Below, piece after piece: positions 1 to 6,158 of a stretch of 7,039 nucleotides of DNA. Positions within the stretch are counted from its first letter, which is position 1, and each line of letters begins with the position of its first letter. Below the pieces are notes generated by a model, which had not been told where the DNA came from, did not search any database, and worked only from the letters and a program-made list of their open reading frames with translations. Source of the stretch: Acidobacteriaceae bacterium (GTDB lineage: Bacteria; Acidobacteriota; Terriglobia; Terriglobales; Acidobacteriaceae). A program made the translations under genes and the position numbers. Where the stretch lies: NCBI GenBank assembly GCA_025462805.1, contig JAOAPJ010000274.1, positions 1 through 7,039 on the forward strand. Direction: 5' to 3'.

Positions 1-272
1 ACAGGCAGAATGTCTTCCCAGTTCTTCCAGTCGCGGTTGGCGATCTGCATGGCCACCGGCGCGCCAATGGTCTTGCCGTGGCGCACGCCAGAGAGGATGT
101 GCGCGGTATCGGTCTCGATGCGCATGCGGCCGCCGCGGCCGTAGCCCTGCTGGCGACGCCACAGCTCGCGATCAATCATTGCCTGGTCGACTTCAAGTCC
201 GGCCGGAAGCCCCTGGAGCAGCGCAATCAGCGCCTCGCCGTGAGACTCACCCGCGGTAGAGAAACGTAGCAT
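1..272 (-). CDS. aroC: Chorismate synthase, N-terminal part (cut by the left window edge)
   Basis: Chorismate synthase makes chorismate from 5-enolpyruvylshikimate-3-phosphate, the last shikimate-pathway step before aromatic amino acids, folate and quinones; it needs reduced FMN and is cytosolic. The first 90 codons are present, from an ATG at 270-272 read leftward. Visible are the family signature [18 protein letters not shown] (residues 8-25), the basic stretch [15 protein letters not shown] (39-53), and [15 protein letters not shown] (61-75); the fragment ends near [10 protein letters not shown]. The purine-rich GGGAAGG a few bases upstream can serve as ribosome binding site and supports this start. 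It lies 56 nt behind the EVE gene on the same strand, so it may be the last operon member or have its own promoter. About three quarters of the protein lies outside the window. The family call is firm; operon membership is inference. Confidence 0.96.
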   Translation of the reverse strand, partial: MLRFSTAGESHGEALIALLQGLPAGLEVDQAMIDRELWRRQQGYGRGGRMRIETDTAHILSGVRHGKTIGAPVAMQIANRDWKNWEDILP

Positions 273-294
273 GTGCCTTCCCGTGGAAACCTTG

Positions 295-300
295 ATTGTA
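295..300 (-). promoter_or_regulatory. Possible -10 box for aroC
   Basis: The 56-nt gap between the EVE stop and the aroC start carries TACAAT on the minus strand, 22 nt before the aroC ATG. The sequence 16-17 nt further upstream (GTCGCC or TCGCCT) is a poor -35. It could allow aroC transcription separate from the upstream operon, but a six-base match is weak evidence. Confidence 0.25.
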
Positions 301-328
301 AATGGTGGATTCGAGGAGGCGACAGCGC

Positions 329-706
329 TTAGGAGAGCAGCCATTGGTACTGCTCATCAGTGAGCGGCACCACTGACAGCCGAAACTGGCGAAACAGAAT
401 GGAACCATGAAACACCGGCGCCTCGCGCATCTCGGCCAGCGTCTTCGGTGTCGACAGCCGCTTCCCCGGCGCAATACGCACCTTCGGGTTCCGCGGATCG
501 GACGCATCGACCGACACCACCTTCGCCGTTCCCACCACTGCCTTCTCTGAGACAGAGTGATAGATGGCCAGTTTCTCGCCTGTCTTCATCCCGGCCAGGT
601 TCATCAGTGCCTGCGGATTCTTCACGCCATCCCAGGTGGTCTCGCCGTCTCGCTCAAGGTCGCTATAGGAGTACGCCTCGGGCTCACTCTTCAGCAGATA
701 AGGCAT
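329..706 (-). CDS. EVE-domain (PUA-like fold) protein, THYN1/DUF55 type
   Basis: A 125-residue protein that is almost entirely one EVE domain. Family hallmarks are [16 protein letters not shown] (residues 6-21), [11 protein letters not shown] (24-34), the GEKLAIYHS strand (43-51), VVGTAKVV (57-64), and the closing [15 protein letters not shown] (110-124). EVE domains share the PUA fold and are known or proposed to recognise modified bases in nucleic acids; no ligand can be read from this sequence. It has no signal peptide or membrane segment, so it is expected in the cytosol. The ATG at 704-706 is preceded at 6 nt by a full GGAGGTGA Shine-Dalgarno lying inside the end of the upstream nuclease gene. 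The two reading frames overlap by 23 nt, so translation is probably coupled. The domain call is strong; the biological role is unknown. Confidence 0.93.
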   Translation of the reverse strand: MPYLLKSEPEAYSYSDLERDGETTWDGVKNPQALMNLAGMKTGEKLAIYHSVSEKAVVGTAKVVSVDASDPRNPKVRIAPGKRLSTPKTLAEMREAPVFHGSILFRQFRLSVVPLTDEQYQWLLS

Positions 707-1775
707 CGTTCGTCACCTCCGCGGGAGCTTTGCTCGCATCCGCTTCCTTCAGAAATGCTTGCGTATCCAGCAACGGCCGCTCAAGCGACCTCACCCATTC
801 CGTCATCTCTGCCGCACCCCGGCCTTGCTGCGCGCTGCGCTCCAGTTCCGTGCGTACGGAGAACATCTTTGCGTCCAGATCATCCAGGTAGTGGAACAGG
901 ATCGCCTCCGGCGTCATCGGCAGCTTGGGCGAGCCGAATTCGTATTTGCCATGATGACTCAGCACGATGTGTTCCACCATCAGGCGCAGCGCCGGCGGGA
1001 AGTCCGGGATGGCCGCAATCCTGCGCTCGATCGAGGCAATCCCCAGGGTGATGTGTCCCAGCATCTGCCCCTCCAGCGTGTACTCGAAGTTCAGGTTCCA
1101 GCGCAGCTCTTCCAGTTTGCCGATGTCGTGCAGGATCGCACCCGTCATCACCAGATCACGTCGCACGTGTGGATAGTGCGGGCAAACCACGTCGCACAGG
1201 CCCAGCAGCGAGACGATGTGCTCCAGCAGTCCGCCGATCCAGGCATGGTGCAGCGTCTTCGCTGCAGGCGCGGTGCGCAGTTGCGCCGCCACCTCCGGGT
1301 CGTCGAGGAAGCTGCGCACCAGTTGCTGCAGAAATGGATCCGTGAACGTTTCGACGAAGCCGTTGAGCTTCGTCCACAGCTCATCGATAGACAACCTGGT
1401 ATGCGGTTGGAAATCCCCGAGCGCGTACTCGTCAGCTGTCGCCTTGCGCAACTGGCGAATCGTCATTTGGGTGCGGTTGTTGTAGTTCGAGACTTCGACC
1501 CGGGCCTTGATGATGTCTCCGGCCTGGAAAGCGTCCGCGCAGGCCTCGAAGCCCTCCCACATCACGGCCTCGCATTGACCGCTGCGATCGCTCAGCCGCA
1601 GGGAAAGATAGGCGCTGCCGTCGCGCTTGCGCTTCATCTGCTTCTGCGCAACCGCAAAGAAGTCGGTGACCGTCTGCCCCTCGTACTTCGCTACATCCGC
1701 GAGCAATACGGTCTTGGTGTGAGTGGGCAGCAGGGTGCCTTGGTTCACTGCAGATCGCTCGTCCTGATCATTCAT
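684..1775 (-). CDS. OB-fold/HD-domain 3'-5' exoribonuclease, YhaM family
   Basis: A 363-residue cytosolic protein with the two-domain layout of the YhaM family, whose Bacillus member is a metal-dependent 3'-5' exonuclease on RNA and single-stranded DNA. Residues about 24-110 form an OB-fold (tRNA-anticodon type), with the YLSLRLSDRSG and VMWEGFE strands. Residues about 170-310 form the HD domain: HHAWIGGLLEH (176-186), the metal motif LHDIGK (215-220, H216/D217), GH at 240-241, LSHHGKYEFGSP (272-283) and HYLDDLDAKM (295-304). The expected metal ligands appear intact. It is longer than typical family members because of an N-terminal extension of about 20 residues and an acidic C-terminal tail (about 345-363). 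The ATG lies 2 nt after the foldase stop codon; the only Shine-Dalgarno-like bases (TAGGA) touch the ATG, so termination-reinitiation is likely. Exact substrate is inference. Confidence 0.9.
   Translation of the reverse strand: MNDQDERSAVNQGTLLPTHTKTVLLADVAKYEGQTVTDFFAVAQKQMKRKRDGSAYLSLRLSDRSGQCEAVMWEGFEACADAFQAGDIIKARVEVSNYNNRTQMTIRQLRKATADEYALGDFQPHTRLSIDELWTKLNGFVETFTDPFLQQLVRSFLDDPEVAAQLRTAPAAKTLHHAWIGGLLEHIVSLLGLCDVVCPHYPHVRRDLVMTGAILHDIGKLEELRWNLNFEYTLEGQMLGHITLGIASIERRIAAIPDFPPALRLMVEHIVLSHHGKYEFGSPKLPMTPEAILFHYLDDLDAKMFSVRTELERSAQQGRGAAEMTEWVRSLERPLLDTQAFLKEADASKAPAEVTNDALSAEE
713..720 (-). promoter_or_regulatory. Strong ribosome binding site for the EVE gene, inside the nuclease gene
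   Basis: On the minus strand GGAGGTGA stands 6 nt before the EVE start codon. It is a full match to the anti-Shine-Dalgarno core and the best ribosome binding site in the window. It is embedded in the last codons of the upstream OB/HD nuclease gene, which fixes the EVE start and suggests efficient initiation from the shared transcript. Confidence 0.85.
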
Positions 1776-1777
1776 TC

Positions 1778-3739
1778 CTACGGCTGCGTTGTCGGTGGCG
1801 GCGTCGTCCCCGATTGCCCGGACGGGGAACTCGAGTTCGGCGCTGCGTTGTCTGCCGGTGCAGCGTCAGTCGAGCCCGGCACAGTGCCCGGCGTGGCCAG
1901 AGGCGACGGAGTGGAGGATTGCGGCGGCGGCGCAGGCTCCTGCTTCGGCTTGTTCGCCTCATCGGCGTACCGCCTCTTATCGCCCTTCACCTTCGGCGCT
2001 TTCTTCTTCGTCGCCGTGTCGCCGGCCAGGCCCAGGGGCGCAGACTGCGTCTTCTGCGCAGCGGTCTCATCCGGAGTGACCTGCTCCACTCGCTCGTTCT
2101 CTACCTGGTCCGCCGTCTTCACCTTCTTCGACTTGGGCTGGCGAGCACGGTCGGCGAATCGGGTCTTGCGCTCCACCGGTGCTGCTGCTGCTTCCGTCGG
2201 TATATCGCCGCTCGAGCTCGCATTTGTGGCCACCTGCGTCTCTGCACCGGTGGTCGATCCCTCGGCGGCCGCCTGTTCCGGGCCATTCTGTTCCGGACCA
2301 TTGTTCGGCTGCTGCGCAGGAGGCAGCGCCTCGCGAGGCGCCTGGCCGAAGCGGATCTTTTCCTTCTTGCCTGGCTTTTCTACCCGGGGGGCGGCAGCCG
2401 GAGGCTTGTTGCCGGCAAGCGCGGTGGTCGTCCCCGTCCCGGTAGCCTTCGTGTTTGCAGCGCCGCTATCGCCGCCGGTCGTGCCCGCGGCATCCGCCGT
2501 GGGCGCTGGCGCGCCAGTGTTTGCCGTATCGGTTGTGGCGGCCGTCCCCGCGTGCCGTCCGCGATGGGCGCCGGTGTAACGGGTGCGCTGGAAGTGGACC
2601 TTCTTCTTCGGTGCAGGCGGCGTAAAGGCGCTGTAGAGCGGCTTTACGGGATTGTGCACCGCGGCCGTATCGATGTACCCCGGCCGGATATCGATGTACG
2701 CGTCGCCGCGGAGCTGTGCCAGATAGGCACGCAGAGCTGGCTGCATGCGCCCCATGAAGGCCGCTTCCTCCACCTGTGGCCGTACTGCGTCCAAGTTCTG
2801 CGTGCCACCTGCCGTGTGCTGCGTCACCTTCAAAATGACGTAACCCTGCCGTGTGCGAATCGGCTCGGTCCACTGTCCGCTCTGGAGTGCGAAGGTGGCA
2901 TCTTCCAATTGCTTGGCCAGCGCGCCGGTGCGCTTGAACTCACCCAAATCGCCGCCCTGCGCTGCAGTGGAACCGGCGGAGTTCGCCTTCGCCAGGTTCG
3001 CGAAGTCGGCACCCGCCTTCAGCTTGGCGACCAAATCATCGGCCTTACCTTTGGCAGCGGCCAGGTCCGCGGCTTCATCTCCACCGGTGCCTACCGGGAT
3101 CAGGATCTCGCTCAGGCGCTCGGACTCGGGCTGCGTGAAGTCGTTCAGGTGGTCCCGGTAGTACTGCTGCAGTTGGGCCTGGGTCATTTGCAGCTTGCGG
3201 CCAACCTGCTCGCGTATCACCTGCTGGGTGATGATGCTGTTTCGCTGCGTCTGCTTGAAGTCCTCGAAGGAAACGCCCTGCGATGCCGCCGCCTTTTCCA
3301 GGTCCTCCAGCGAGTCCAGGTGGTTCTGTTTACGAATGTCATCCAGCCGGTGCACCAGCTCGGTCTCACCGGTGATGCCCAACTCCTTGCCCTTCGAGAG
3401 CAAGAGTTGCTGATCGAGCAGATCGCGAAGCAGGTCGCGCTTGTGATCTTCGATCTCCTGCTGGGACCAGCCCTGTTGCTGCCCCTCCTGCACCAGTTGC
3501 TGCGCAGCACGATCGTAATCGGAAGTGCTAATGATCTGCTCATTAACCTGCGCGACACGTTCTTCCACCGTCTGGCCGCCGAAGCTGGACTCCTGCGCCC
3601 GCGGGTCAAACTTCGCACGACCCGCCTGCTGCTCTGGAGTTAACGGCTTGTTGGTCTTCTTCTGGGCGAAGCCGGGTGCGGCCGCCAGCAGGGAGCCGGC
3701 GAGGAGCCAGGCACAAATCTCGGAACGACGAAGGGTCAT
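1778..3739 (-). CDS. SurA-like periplasmic foldase: one PPIC-type prolyl isomerase domain and a long disordered tail
   Basis: A 653-residue exported protein. Residues 1-25 are a signal peptide (MTLRRSEI, then a hydrophobic core ending APGFA before QKK). Residues about 60-200 form a SurA_N-like helical chaperone region beginning VAQVNEQIISTSDYDRA. Residues about 205-308 are a single parvulin/PPIC domain, with SERLSEILIPV, GADFANLAKANS, the hallmark QGGDLGEF (261-268) and TRQGYVILKV (296-305). A C-terminal helix and the AYIDIRPGYID strand follow (to about 357). SurA-type proteins assist folding and delivery of outer-membrane and secreted proteins. The last 280 or so residues are low-complexity (A, T, P, G, Q) and look disordered, with four similar basic motifs. 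The frame stays open to 3919, but the ATG at 3739 places the signal peptide at the terminus and follows a purine-rich AGAGAGA. It is probably the first gene of the leftward operon. Tail function is unknown. Confidence 0.9.
   Translation of the reverse strand: MTLRRSEICAWLLAGSLLAAAPGFAQKKTNKPLTPEQQAGRAKFDPRAQESSFGGQTVEERVAQVNEQIISTSDYDRAAQQLVQEGQQQGWSQQEIEDHKRDLLRDLLDQQLLLSKGKELGITGETELVHRLDDIRKQNHLDSLEDLEKAAASQGVSFEDFKQTQRNSIITQQVIREQVGRKLQMTQAQLQQYYRDHLNDFTQPESERLSEILIPVGTGGDEAADLAAAKGKADDLVAKLKAGADFANLAKANSAGSTAAQGGDLGEFKRTGALAKQLEDATFALQSGQWTEPIRTRQGYVILKVTQHTAGGTQNLDAVRPQVEEAAFMGRMQPALRAYLAQLRGDAYIDIRPGYIDTAAVHNPVKPLYSAFTPPAPKKKVHFQRTRYTGAHRGRHAGTAATTDTANTGAPAPTADAAGTTGGDSGAANTKATGTGTTTALAGNKPPAAAPRVEKPGKKEKIRFGQAPREALPPAQQPNNGPEQNGPEQAAAEGSTTGAETQVATNASSSGDIPTEAAAAPVERKTRFADRARQPKSKKVKTADQVENERVEQVTPDETAAQKTQSAPLGLAGDTATKKKAPKVKGDKRRYADEANKPKQEPAPPPQSSTPSPLATPGTVPGSTDAAPADNAAPNSSSPSGQSGTTPPPTTQP
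1963..2624 (-). repeat. Four degenerate basic motifs in the foldase tail (protein level)
   Basis: In the 653-residue numbering, the core K-x-[RH]-[FY] occurs as KVHF (380-383), KIRF (461-464), KTRF (525-528) and KRRY (588-591). Each lies in a Lys/Arg cluster and is followed by a short polar or basic run such as QRTR, GQAPRE, ADRARQPK or ADEANKPK. The spacing between aromatic residues is 81, 64 and 63. Between them lies low-complexity sequence rich in A, T, P, G and Q. The regularity suggests repeated linear interaction motifs rather than random linker. This was read by eye, without a statistical test. Confidence 0.55.
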
Positions 3740-3868
3740 GAATCTCTCTGCATGCCGGTATAGGACACCGGAGTCTCGAATCGGTGGGCGTGCTGAAAAC
3801 GCATCGGCCGGAGGCAGAATCCCCGAAGGTCGCCCTGGGCTGACACGGTGCTTGCGGACCATTTTACC

Positions 3869-3894
3869 CACCGGAAACGGTGCATGCACGCACC
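3869..3894. promoter_or_regulatory. Interleaved dyads: GAAA-loop hairpin and 10-bp palindrome
   Basis: CACCG-GAAA-CGGTG (3869-3882) is a 5-bp stem with a GNRA-type tetraloop when read on the plus strand. It overlaps the perfect palindrome GTGCATGCAC (3880-3889), which itself overlaps a second short stem, GGTGC (3879-3883) with GCACC (3890-3894). Placed in the middle of the divergent promoter region, this could be an operator or a structured 5' leader element of the foldase transcript. It is a pattern only; no regulator is identified. Confidence 0.4.
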
Positions 3895-3902
3895 AGCGCC
3901 AA

Positions 3903-3930
3903 AACCATCCGGGAACCATGACTCAACCAT
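3903..3930. repeat. Three AACCAT direct repeats at 11-bp spacing, possible regulator binding site
   Basis: AACCAT occurs at 3903-3908, 3914-3919 and 3925-3930, with starts exactly 11 bp apart; a degenerate fourth unit, AACGGA, follows in phase at 3936. The five-base spacers differ, so this is a phased motif and not a simple tandem duplication. Direct repeats at about one helical turn are typical of sites bound by OmpR/PhoB-family response regulators. The array lies about 80 bp upstream of the protease -10 box and about 165 bp upstream of the foldase start. Confidence 0.4.
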
Positions 3931-4006
3931 GCCTTAACGGACCAAAATCCACACCGAAAGTGCCGCTTTGGTGGCAGCGAGAATGGGTCTCTCCCGCTCC
4001 CCCCGG

Positions 4007-4015
4007 TGCTATACT
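4007..4015 (+). promoter_or_regulatory. Extended -10 promoter for the S41 protease gene
   Basis: TGCTATACT contains the TGn extension followed by TATACT, one mismatch from the sigma-70 consensus. The predicted transcription start is near 4021-4023, about 35 nt before the GTG start. At 17 bp upstream the sequence (GTCTCT, 3987-3992) is a poor -35, which is common for extended -10 promoters or activator-dependent ones. It is the best promoter-like element I see in the window. Confidence 0.55.
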
Positions 4016-4055
4016 CGCGTCTAACTAAGCACGCGCCAGGACTGCTGAAATATGC

Positions 4056-5693
4056 GTGACCCTGCGCCGGCAAAACCCTATGGCACCCAGTCCTCGCCGC
4101 TCCGCAATCCTCGTCACTGTCTTTCTCGCCGCCTGCGCCGCTGGTGGGACGCTGGTGGAACGCACGGTAGGCGCCCAGGCGCAGGCCGATGAGTCAGCGC
4201 TGCGCAATGACCTGCGCTCCTTCACCACGGTCTACAGCCTGGTTGAGCAGAACTACGCAGAGCCCCTCAACGGAGACAAGGCCGAGCGCGCCATCTATGA
4301 CGGCGCCATCCCGGGCATGCTTCGCGTGTTGGACCCGCACTCCAGCTTCTACGATCCAAAGGCCTACGCGAAGATGCGTGAGGACCAGCACGGCAAGTAC
4401 TACGGCGTGGGCATGACCATCCAGCCGCAGAACAACAAGATCGTCGTGCTCTTCCCCTACGAAGGTACCCCTTCTTTCAAGGCTGGCCTGCGACCGGCGG
4501 ACGTGATCACCGCGGTGGATGGCAGGTCCACCGACAACATGGACTCGACCGAAGTGGCCAACATGTTGAAGGGGCCAAAGGGCACTCATGTGCAGGTGAC
4601 CGTGAACCGCTACGGGCAGTCGAAGCCGCTCACTTTCGACCTGGTGCGGGACGAGATACCGCACGGCAGTATTGATCTGGCGTTTATGATCCACCCGGGT
4701 GTGGGCTACATCCACATCACCCAGTTCCAGGAGACGACTGGCCGGGAGGTTGGCGATGCACTGGATAACTTTGGTCAAGTCAAAGGTTTAGTGCTTGATC
4801 TGCGCAGCAATCCAGGCGGTCTGCTGACCGAGGCGGTCTCGGTCTGCGACAAATTCCTGCAGAAGGGCCAGGTGATCGTTTCGCAGCGCGGTCGGGCCTA
4901 TCCGGAGCAGACGCAGCGAGCGTCCCATGGTAACGGCGGGCGGGACTTCCCGATCGTGGTGCTGGTCAACCATGGCACCGCGTCGGCCGCCGAAATTGTG
5001 AGCGGCGCTCTGCAAGATCATGACAGAGCGATAGTTGTGGGCGAGACGACCTTCGGCAAGGGGCTTGTGCAGACGGTCTATCCCTTGTCCGATAACACCG
5101 GTTTGGCGCTGACGACCTACCACTACTACACGCCGAGCGGGCGCCTGATCCAGCGCAACTACAGCGGTGTTTCGCTGTATGACTACTATTACAACCATAA
5201 TGAATCCCCGAAGAATGAGGATAAGAGCCGCGAGGTCAAGCTAACCGATTCCGGGAGAACAGTTTACGGCGGTGGCGGCATCACGCCGGATGACAAGATC
5301 GACACCCCGAAGTCGAACCATTTTCAGGACGTACTGCTCGAGCATTACGCGTTCTTCAATTTTGCCAGCCACTACCTGGCGAACCGCACCGTGAGCCGCG
5401 ACTTCCAGGTGGACGATGCAGTGATGAACGAGTTCCGCCAGTTCCTGACCAGCCAGCAGATCTCCTTCACAGATCAGGACTTAGCTGGCATTTCCGACTG
5501 GGTCAAGTCGAATATCAAGGCGGACATCTTTACTACCCAGTTCGGTCAGTCGGAAGGGCTCCATGTACGAGCGAACTGGGACCCAATGATCAGCCAGGCC
5601 ATCAGCTATCTGCCTCAGGCTCAAGCACTTGAGGATCAAGCGAAGAAGGCGGAGGAGCAGCGCGCCAGCGCCGCTCTTCACTCAGACCGGTAA
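4056..5693 (+). CDS. S41-family C-terminal processing protease with PDZ domain (CtpA/Prc-like)
   Basis: A 545-residue exported serine protease. A basic N-terminus and hydrophobic segment (residues about 14-34, with ERTVGAQA after it) act as signal peptide or membrane anchor. A helical pro-region follows (about 48-110, with DPHSSFYDPK at 93-102), then a PDZ domain (about 112-198, with AGLRPADVITAVDG), then the S41 core: GYIHITQF, LVLDLRSNPGG (245-255), NHGTASAAEI with the nucleophile S310, and TFGKGLVQ with the general base K335. The Ser-Lys spacing of 25 equals that of E. coli Prc. A C-terminal helical domain follows (about 420-540). Such enzymes process or degrade envelope proteins from their C-termini. 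The start is uncertain: GTG at 4056 has AGGA 14 nt upstream, while ATG at 4080 has no ribosome binding site but keeps the signal segment. It is divergent from the foldase operon. Confidence 0.95.
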   Translation: MTLRRQNPMAPSPRRSAILVTVFLAACAAGGTLVERTVGAQAQADESALRNDLRSFTTVYSLVEQNYAEPLNGDKAERAIYDGAIPGMLRVLDPHSSFYDPKAYAKMREDQHGKYYGVGMTIQPQNNKIVVLFPYEGTPSFKAGLRPADVITAVDGRSTDNMDSTEVANMLKGPKGTHVQVTVNRYGQSKPLTFDLVRDEIPHGSIDLAFMIHPGVGYIHITQFQETTGREVGDALDNFGQVKGLVLDLRSNPGGLLTEAVSVCDKFLQKGQVIVSQRGRAYPEQTQRASHGNGGRDFPIVVLVNHGTASAAEIVSGALQDHDRAIVVGETTFGKGLVQTVYPLSDNTGLALTTYHYYTPSGRLIQRNYSGVSLYDYYYNHNESPKNEDKSREVKLTDSGRTVYGGGGITPDDKIDTPKSNHFQDVLLEHYAFFNFASHYLANRTVSRDFQVDDAVMNEFRQFLTSQQISFTDQDLAGISDWVKSNIKADIFTTQFGQSEGLHVRANWDPMISQAISYLPQAQALEDQAKKAEEQRASAALHSDR

Positions 5694-5742
5694 TTCCGCT
5701 GCCCTGCTGTGGCATTCCGGGCGGCGGAGCGCACCACCCTGC

Positions 5743-5747
5743 GGAGG
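5743..5747 (+). promoter_or_regulatory. Ribosome binding site of the small duplicated-motif gene
   Basis: GGAGG lies 5 nt before the ATG at 5753. The good match and spacing are a main argument that the 77-codon frame is a real gene. The rest of the 59-nt gap after the protease stop shows neither a clear promoter nor a terminator, so the small gene is probably co-transcribed with the protease gene. Confidence 0.75.
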
Positions 5748-5752
5748 CACGT

Positions 5753-5986
5753 ATGTCAGAGAAAGTACAGCATTTAGGGCTGGAGCGCGACTACAAGCAG
5801 TACCTCTATTTCATCAACAAGGCGGGCAACGTCGCCCGCAAGAAGAAGTCCGGCGACACCGCCGAAGAGGTGGTGGCGGAGACTAACCTGCAGAGAGAAA
5901 AGGGCTTTCTCTACTTCCTGGACAAGGACGGAGACCTGGCCCGAGCACCACGTAAGGGTAAATCCGAGGCGGCCGCTGAGAAGTAA
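5753..5986 (+). CDS. Small basic protein with an internal duplication, function unknown
   Basis: A 77-residue protein that I do not recognise. It consists mainly of two copies of one motif: YLYFINKAGNVARKKKSG (residues 17-34) and FLYFLDKDGDLARAPRKG (52-69), 35 residues apart. The shared pattern is [YF]LYF[IL][ND]K-x-G-[ND]-[VL]-A-R followed by a Lys/Arg-rich stretch. Each copy could form a short beta-hairpin (aromatic strand, D/N-K-x-G turn, second strand). An acidic helix-prone segment (GDTAEEVVAETNLQREK) links them, and the end is Ala/Glu/Lys-rich. It has no signal peptide, membrane segment or Cys, so a cytosolic location is expected; the basic tails could contact nucleic acid, which is inference. 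It follows the protease gene by 59 nt with a strong ribosome binding site, and may be co-transcribed with it. The duplication and the GGAGG argue for a real gene. Confidence 0.8.
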   Translation: MSEKVQHLGLERDYKQYLYFINKAGNVARKKKSGDTAEEVVAETNLQREKGFLYFLDKDGDLARAPRKGKSEAAAEK

Positions 5987-6064
5987 ACACCGGCTCACGC
6001 TGTGGTTTGCGGATGGTTTTTGTAACTCAAAACGAGGTTTCGCGTGTGGTGTTTGGCACGGTTG

Positions 6065-6084
6065 GGAGCACCTTCGCCTGCTCC
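6065..6084. other. Stem-loop in the convergent intergenic region
   Basis: GGAGCA (6065-6070) pairs with TGCTCC (6079-6084) around an 8-nt loop, extendable by one G-U pair. It lies about 80 nt past the stop of the small plus-strand gene. No T-run follows on either strand, so it is not a standard intrinsic terminator. The 204-bp gap 5987-6190 otherwise shows no gene; a weak longer pairing, TCTCCTG (6101-6107) with CGGGAGA (6131-6137), is also possible. Confidence 0.25.
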
Positions 6085-6158
6085 TGATACAAGACATCCC
6101 TCTCCTGAGATGCCACAGCTTTGTTGCCTGCGGGAGACACTTCTGAGGAGTACGACCG

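Larger units (their letters stand above)
3740..4055. promoter_or_regulatory. Divergent intergenic region between foldase and S41 protease genes
   Basis: This 316-bp gap has divergently reading genes on both sides, so promoters for both operons should lie here. It contains a clear extended -10 box for the protease on the plus strand (4007-4015), a palindrome/hairpin cluster (3869-3894), and three AACCAT direct repeats (3903-3930). For the foldase side only weak minus-strand -10 candidates are visible: TATACC at 3757-3762, probably too close to the ATG, and TAAAAT at 3861-3866, both without a good -35. I find no convincing small gene or RNA gene in it. Confidence 0.7.

Noticed and set aside
759..2579. 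606-codon plus-strand open frame opposite the nuclease gene and the foldase tail
   Set aside because: It spans two real minus-strand genes and their junction, has no family motif, and its second half mirrors the low-complexity foldase tail.
1814..3643. 609-codon plus-strand open frame opposite the foldase gene
   Set aside because: It is Arg/Leu-rich with no domain pattern and lies antisense to a foldase with clear signal peptide and PPIC motifs. GC-rich codon use keeps the complementary frame open.
3740..3919. 60-codon N-terminal extension of the foldase frame
   Set aside because: Starting at 3919 would bury the signal peptide inside the protein and run across the promoter region; the ATG at 3739 puts the signal peptide at the terminus.
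4194..4778. 194-codon minus-strand frame inside the protease gene
   Set aside because: Shadow of the S41 protease, whose pro-region and PDZ domain are clearly encoded on the plus strand.
6011..6025. T-run after the small gene as an intrinsic terminator
   Set aside because: The five-T run at about 6017-6021 is not preceded by a convincing GC-rich stem; only imperfect pairing with a bulge could be drawn.
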